Shown one piece after another: positions 6,589-9,268 of a stretch of DNA of 9,268 bases (positions within the stretch are counted from its first letter, which is position 1; the number at the start of each line of letters is the position of its first letter). The stretch comes from Saprospiraceae bacterium (GTDB lineage Bacteria > Bacteroidota > Bacteroidia > Chitinophagales > Saprospiraceae): NCBI GenBank assembly GCA_013042795.1, contig JABDPK010000047.1, positions 1 to 9,268 on the forward strand, read 5' to 3'. The notes beneath the pieces are model-generated. The model saw nothing but the letters and a program-made list of their open reading frames with translations, was not told where the DNA came from and made no database searches. Made by a program: the position numbers and the translations under genes.

Positions 6589-7052
6589 GATATATATTAA
6601 CCATCCTGGTTCTTGCAGGACTTTCATTTAATCTAAGTGCTCAAAGTAAACCTGTTGACCCATCCTTCGAGGATATGATTAGCAACTTTCAACTTTTAAT
6701 GGATAGTCTTGATTTTGATCAACTTATCGATGAAGACCTGATCAGGGAATGGAGTGAAACTATGTCCGACTCCATAATGGAATTTAAATATTTTGAGAAT
6801 TCAGACAGTATTTTCGGATTTCCTTTCTTTGATAATAATCAGATTCTTGATTTTCGTCTTGATTCATTGTTTATGGATTCAGAACAGATGGATAAATTGA
6901 TGGAAAAAAGTCTCAGGATATTCGAAGATCTGGATGTATCAAAATTTCAAGACATGCTTGAAGGCTTTGACCTGGAACATGAACTCTCTCCGTTTCAGAC
7001 GATACCAAAGGATTCTATCCAACCCGGTGAACTTCCATTAAAGAAGATTTAG
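6585..7052 (+). CDS. Small secreted acidic protein of unknown function
   Basis: This 155-residue product is unrecognised. It starts with a good Sec signal peptide (RYILTILVLAGLSFNLSA, cleavage likely before QS at 20-21) and has no lipobox cysteine, so it is expected in the periplasm or outside the cell. No T9SS sorting domain is present. The mature part is strongly acidic and rich in Asp, Phe, Met and Leu. It carries short amphipathic segments such as FQLLMDSLDFDQLIDEDLI (35-53) and LDSLFMDSEQMDKLMEKSL (92-110), then FEDLDVSKFQDMLEGFDLEH and a Pro-containing tail (IPKDSIQPGELPLKK). The start overlaps the stop of the membrane-protein gene by four bases, implying coupled translation and perhaps a shared task at the envelope. 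The composition suggests helices that bind a partner or cations, which is inference only. Confidence 0.8.
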   Translation: MRYILTILVLAGLSFNLSAQSKPVDPSFEDMISNFQLLMDSLDFDQLIDEDLIREWSETMSDSIMEFKYFENSDSIFGFPFFDNNQILDFRLDSLFMDSEQMDKLMEKSLRIFEDLDVSKFQDMLEGFDLEHELSPFQTIPKDSIQPGELPLKKI

Positions 7053-7105
7053 TGAATTGCAACATATAAAGTATTATTATTGTTGGGCAAAATATTTTTA
7101 TACCT

Positions 7106-7528
7106 ATGAGCTTACTTGATTCAGCGAGATTATTTATTTACAGATGTCATGAGAAAGGACTTGAAATTTTATTGATCAATCATGATTTTTCAAAAGATCC
7201 CGGAATCTGGACAGTACCAAGTACCCGCTTTATTGATAAATCACATGTGGAATTTATTGAATTGGATTCTTTCAGGAATGAAGATGGTCAGGAAGTAAAA
7301 GCTTTTGCAATCGAAGCAGATTGGCATGATATTCCTTCCATCCGGGGTCTTATCAAACATGATGTGAAAGCTGTTAAATCAAAAATCAAATCTTCTGTGA
7401 TAGAATTTGAAAAGGGCGCTTACTTTACCTTCAAAGAGGCGTTTCGTAAAGTTCTTCCTACAGAATATGAAGCTCTCAAGGAGTTGAAAGATATAGTACT
7501 AGATCGAAACCTGGTCAAAAATATTTGA
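7106..7528 (+). CDS. Nudix-fold-like protein apparently lacking the Nudix box
   Basis: The 140-residue product resembles small NTP-pyrophosphohydrolase-type Nudix proteins (COG4119-like) at both ends. The N-terminus SARLFIYRCHEKGLEILLIN (6-25) and GIWTVPSTR (33-41) match the family's first strands (SAGLLxYR..GLEVLLVHP...GAWTIPKGE). EDGQEVKAFAIEADWHD (59-75) matches the strand that reads xGKVVHAWAVEGDxD. FEKGAYFTFKEAFRKVLPTE (101-120) matches the closing part (VDRAAWFDLxEARRKI). Only about ten residues join WTVPSTR to IELDSF, where the family normally has the catalytic Nudix box GX5EX7REUXEEXGU and its metal-binding glutamates. I therefore expect no classical hydrolase activity. The frame is intact with no sign of a frameshift, so it may be a binding or regulatory derivative. 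It stands alone, 53 bases after the orphan pair, and converges with the - strand genes. The family call is by eye and could be wrong. Confidence 0.65.
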   Translation: MSLLDSARLFIYRCHEKGLEILLINHDFSKDPGIWTVPSTRFIDKSHVEFIELDSFRNEDGQEVKAFAIEADWHDIPSIRGLIKHDVKAVKSKIKSSVIEFEKGAYFTFKEAFRKVLPTEYEALKELKDIVLDRNLVKNI

Positions 7529-7537
7529 GATTGCTAC

Positions 7538-7556
7538 ATATTGTAGAATACAATAT
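7538..7556. terminator. A/T-rich hairpin between convergent genes, possible bidirectional terminator
   Basis: ATATTGTA-gaa-TACAATAT is a perfect 8-bp inverted repeat ten bases after the stop of the Nudix-like gene, in the 95-base gap between convergent genes. Its position suits a shared terminator. However, the stem is A/U-rich and neither strand has a proper U-run right after it, so termination would be weak. Confidence 0.4.
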
Positions 7557-7623
7557 TAATCAGAGAAACACTTCTAATTCCACAGAATAGAAATCAGGAA
7601 ATTAAATCAATCCTATAATGGCT

Positions 7624-8097
7624 TTACCAACTGATGTCTTCTTCGTCAGCAGGTTTGTCTTCAGTTTCTACAGGTGCCTCTGGTTCTGAACTTTCTGCTG
7701 GTTCTGTAGTTTCTGCTTCAGCAGACTCAGTCACTTCTGATTCTTCCGGGACAGGGTTGTTTTTGGCTTCTTCTGCCTCAGCTGCTAATTTTTCTTCCCA
7801 TTCCTGTTGGCGTCTTTCATATAACTCATAATCGAAGTCTGGCATTAACTCCGTTTTTACGTGATTGATCGTATCTTCAAGACTGCTGAGGAATCTATTG
7901 AAATCTTCTTTATACAGAAAAATCTTGTGTCTTTCATAACCATTCCCGTCAAAACGCTTTGTGCTTTCGGTCATAGTGATGTAATAATCCTCACCTTTTG
8001 TCTGTCTTACATCAAAAAAATACGTTCTTCTTTTACCCGCTCTTACTTTAGAAGAATATACGCTTTCAAACTTTTTATCATTATCCACCTTGATCAA
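7624..8097 (-). CDS. PUR-alpha family nucleic-acid-binding protein (DUF3276)
   Basis: This 157-residue cytoplasmic protein has an N-terminal PUR-like domain (about 8-83). Its motifs are YSSKVRAGKRRTYFFDVRQT (14-33), DYYITMTESTKRF (37-49) and the signature YERHKIFLYKEDFNRFLSSL (54-73), which I recognise as the Bacteroidota DUF3276 family. PUR repeats bind single-stranded purine-rich DNA or RNA as dimers; the bacterial role is not well defined. The domain is followed by a charged helix (YERRQQEWEEKLAAEAEEA) and an acidic Glu/Ser/Thr/Pro/Ala-rich tail (114-157) that is probably disordered. No ATG is available: the frame is closed by a stop at 8122-8124, so the start is TTG at 8097 or GTG at 8088. 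I list TTG as the longer option; the domain survives either choice. The gene lies 75 bases downstream of the ABC exporter gene on the same strand. Confidence 0.88.
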   Translation of the reverse strand: MIKVDNDKKFESVYSSKVRAGKRRTYFFDVRQTKGEDYYITMTESTKRFDGNGYERHKIFLYKEDFNRFLSSLEDTINHVKTELMPDFDYELYERRQQEWEEKLAAEAEEAKNNPVPEESEVTESAEAETTEPAESSEPEAPVETEDKPADEEDISW

Positions 8098-8135
8098 TTT
8101 TAGTTGTAAAATTAATTTTTTTCTAAAATTATCAG

Positions 8136-8165
8136 TAAATCTAATTATTTAACACTAAAAAACAA
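8136..8165 (-). promoter_or_regulatory. Candidate promoter for the DUF3276 gene
   Basis: On the - strand, TTG (8163-8165) and TAGATTTA (8136-8143) are separated by 19 bases, the spacing expected for Bacteroidota -33 and -7 elements. The -7 box differs from TAnnTTTG only at its last base. Transcription would start near 8130, giving a leader of about 30 bases. The region is very A/T-rich, so a chance match is possible. Confidence 0.35.
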
Positions 8166-8172
8166 GCCAATT

Positions 8173-9268
8173 TTAAGCTTCCTCGTATTGTAAGCGGATC
8201 AAATCCTGGTAATACCCTGGTCTTTTTGATAATTCATCATGTGTACCCCTATCAACTATCCTTCCTTCTTCGAGAACAATAATTTTATCAAATTCAAATA
8301 GTCTCGAGATCCTGTGGGTAATAATTATTGAAGTTTTTTCTTTTAGGGTATCCTCCAAATAACTGAGGATTTTGTGTTCGGTATTAGCATCAATTGCAGA
8401 GAGGCAGTCGTCCAGAATGACGATATCAGGGTTTTTAATAAGAGCTCTGGCGATAGATACTCTTTGTTTCTGACCTCCTGACAGGGTAACGCCTCTTTCG
8501 CCTACCATGGTTTCAAATTGCTCTGGCAATTTCAGAATATCAGCTTTTATTGCAGCACTTTCGGCATACAGTTTTACATCATCAAAACTTGAATCTGCAG
8601 CACCGAATTTGATATTGTCTTCAATGGTATCGGAAAACAGGAAAACGTTTTGTGGAACATAGGCCACCCTTTCACGTAAATGGTGCAAGTTCTTTTCCCG
8701 AATATTTTTACCATCAATAAGGATTTGTCCATTGGTACAATCATAGAATCTCAGCAAGAGATCAGCAATTGTACTTTTACCTGAAGCCGTTCTGCCTACA
8801 ATAGCAAGTTTTTCTCCTGGTTCCAGTTTGAAAGACAGATTTTTCAAGGCTTCTATACCGGTGTCCGGGTAAACAAAACTTACATTTTTAAATTCTATAT
8901 GACCCTCGATTGAATCCGTCTCTGTATGAGTAGAAACAATCTCAGGTTCTGTCTCCAGAATTGTGTTAATCCTTGCCTGGGATGCTTCAGCCTGCTGGAT
9001 AATTGAAGCAATCCATCCAATTGACGTAATAGGCCAGGTAAGGTAATTGATATAAATTACAAACTCAGCCAGGTTTCCTGCTGTAATCTCCTGGTTAAAT
9101 ACAAGTCGGCCACCTATATAGATTGTTAATAACGTACTTATACTTACCAAAAAGATCATTAATGGAAAAAACAAGGCATTGACCTTTGCAAGATCCCGTG
9201 CTTTCTTTTTGTAATTCTCACTCTCCTCGGTAAAATGCTGACCAAATTGTTTTTCCTTGGTATATGAT
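8173..9268 (-). CDS. ABC exporter, fused permease/ATPase, C-terminal part (5' end outside window)
   Basis: These are the last 364 residues of a type IV (MsbA/MdlA-like) ABC exporter half-transporter; the frame stays open to the right edge, so the TTG at 9174 is not the start. Family members are usually about 580-600 residues, so roughly 40% is missing. The visible permease part has SYTKEKQF (1-8), a charged coupling stretch KKKARDLAKVNA, and membrane helices FPLMIFLVSISTLLTIYIGG (about 34-53) and around 66-90. The ATPase domain has an aromatic A-loop (FVYPD, Tyr133), Walker A GRTASGKST (158-166), Q-loop YVPQN (203-207), signature LSGGQKQR (262-269), Walker B IVILDD (282-287), D-loop SAID and H-loop ITHR (His318). 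Two changes stand out: Ala161 where Gly is usual in Walker A, and Asp287 where the catalytic Glu is usual. The substrate cannot be read from the sequence; lipids or small molecules are typical. The DUF3276 gene lies 75 bases downstream. Confidence 0.93.
   Translation of the reverse strand, partial: SYTKEKQFGQHFTEESENYKKKARDLAKVNALFFPLMIFLVSISTLLTIYIGGRLVFNQEITAGNLAEFVIYINYLTWPITSIGWIASIIQQAEASQARINTILETEPEIVSTHTETDSIEGHIEFKNVSFVYPDTGIEALKNLSFKLEPGEKLAIVGRTASGKSTIADLLLRFYDCTNGQILIDGKNIREKNLHHLRERVAYVPQNVFLFSDTIEDNIKFGAADSSFDDVKLYAESAAIKADILKLPEQFETMVGERGVTLSGGQKQRVSIARALIKNPDIVILDDCLSAIDANTEHKILSYLEDTLKEKTSIIITHRISRLFEFDKIIVLEEGRIVDRGTHDELSKRPGYYQDLIRLQYEEA

Noticed and set aside
6574..6640. 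Direct repeat AATCTAAGTGC at 6574-6584 and 6630-6640 in the orphan pair
   Set aside because: Both copies encode Asn-Leu-Ser-Ala in frame, one at a protein end and one at a signal-peptide cleavage region; a short coincidence is more likely than a mobile or regulatory repeat.
7057..7082. TTG and TATTATTG as a promoter for the Nudix-like gene
   Set aside because: The -7 box has a mismatch and the spacing to TTG is only 15 bases, shorter than expected for this phylum; the sequence is A/T-rich enough for chance.
7634..7831. Ser-rich + strand open frame of 65 codons
   Set aside because: It is the antisense reading of the acidic, Glu/Ser/Ala-rich tail of the DUF3276 protein; the - strand gene has a recognisable domain and explains the region.

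Overview
The window looks like a core chromosomal segment of a member of the Bacteroidota, possibly a Saprospiria-like lineage, although the class assignment is inference. The evidence is a type IX secretion C-terminal sorting domain, a Bacteroidota-type LptD C-terminus, a PUR-alpha/DUF3276 protein, a short primary sigma factor without region 1.1, TAnnTTTG-type -7 promoter elements, A/T-rich start regions with little Shine-Dalgarno signal, and modest G+C. No tRNA, rRNA, CRISPR array, insertion sequence, integrase or phage gene was seen. No stretch longer than 300 bases lacks a gene.

Layout on the + strand: the C-terminal 240 residues of an LptD-like outer-membrane LPS-assembly protein (1-723); a secreted T9SS cargo protein with two HmuY-like halves (889-2136); rpsO (2272-2547) and pnp (2618-4762), the ribosomal protein S15 / PNPase pair; a 181-base repeat-rich leader; the primary sigma factor rpoD/sigA (4944-5810), closed by a strong hairpin terminator; a translationally coupled pair of unrecognised genes, one membrane-anchored (5908-6588) and one secreted and acidic (6585-7052); and a small Nudix-like protein that appears to have lost the Nudix box (7106-7528). 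Two - strand genes converge on these: a DUF3276/PUR-family nucleic-acid-binding protein (7624-8097) and, upstream of it, the C-terminal part of an ABC exporter with fused membrane and ATPase domains (8173-9268, running off the right edge).

The middle of the window is information-processing machinery (S15, PNPase, primary sigma factor), and the edges are envelope functions (LptD, T9SS cargo, ABC exporter). I see no convincing new multi-gene system. The items most worth following up are the Nudix-like protein without its catalytic box, the coupled orphan pair whose start codon sits 16 bases after the U-run of an intrinsic terminator, the repeat-built leader of the primary sigma factor, and the mirrored stop-codon hairpins on either side of rpsO. 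Family assignments come from reading motifs in the translations; no database search was run.
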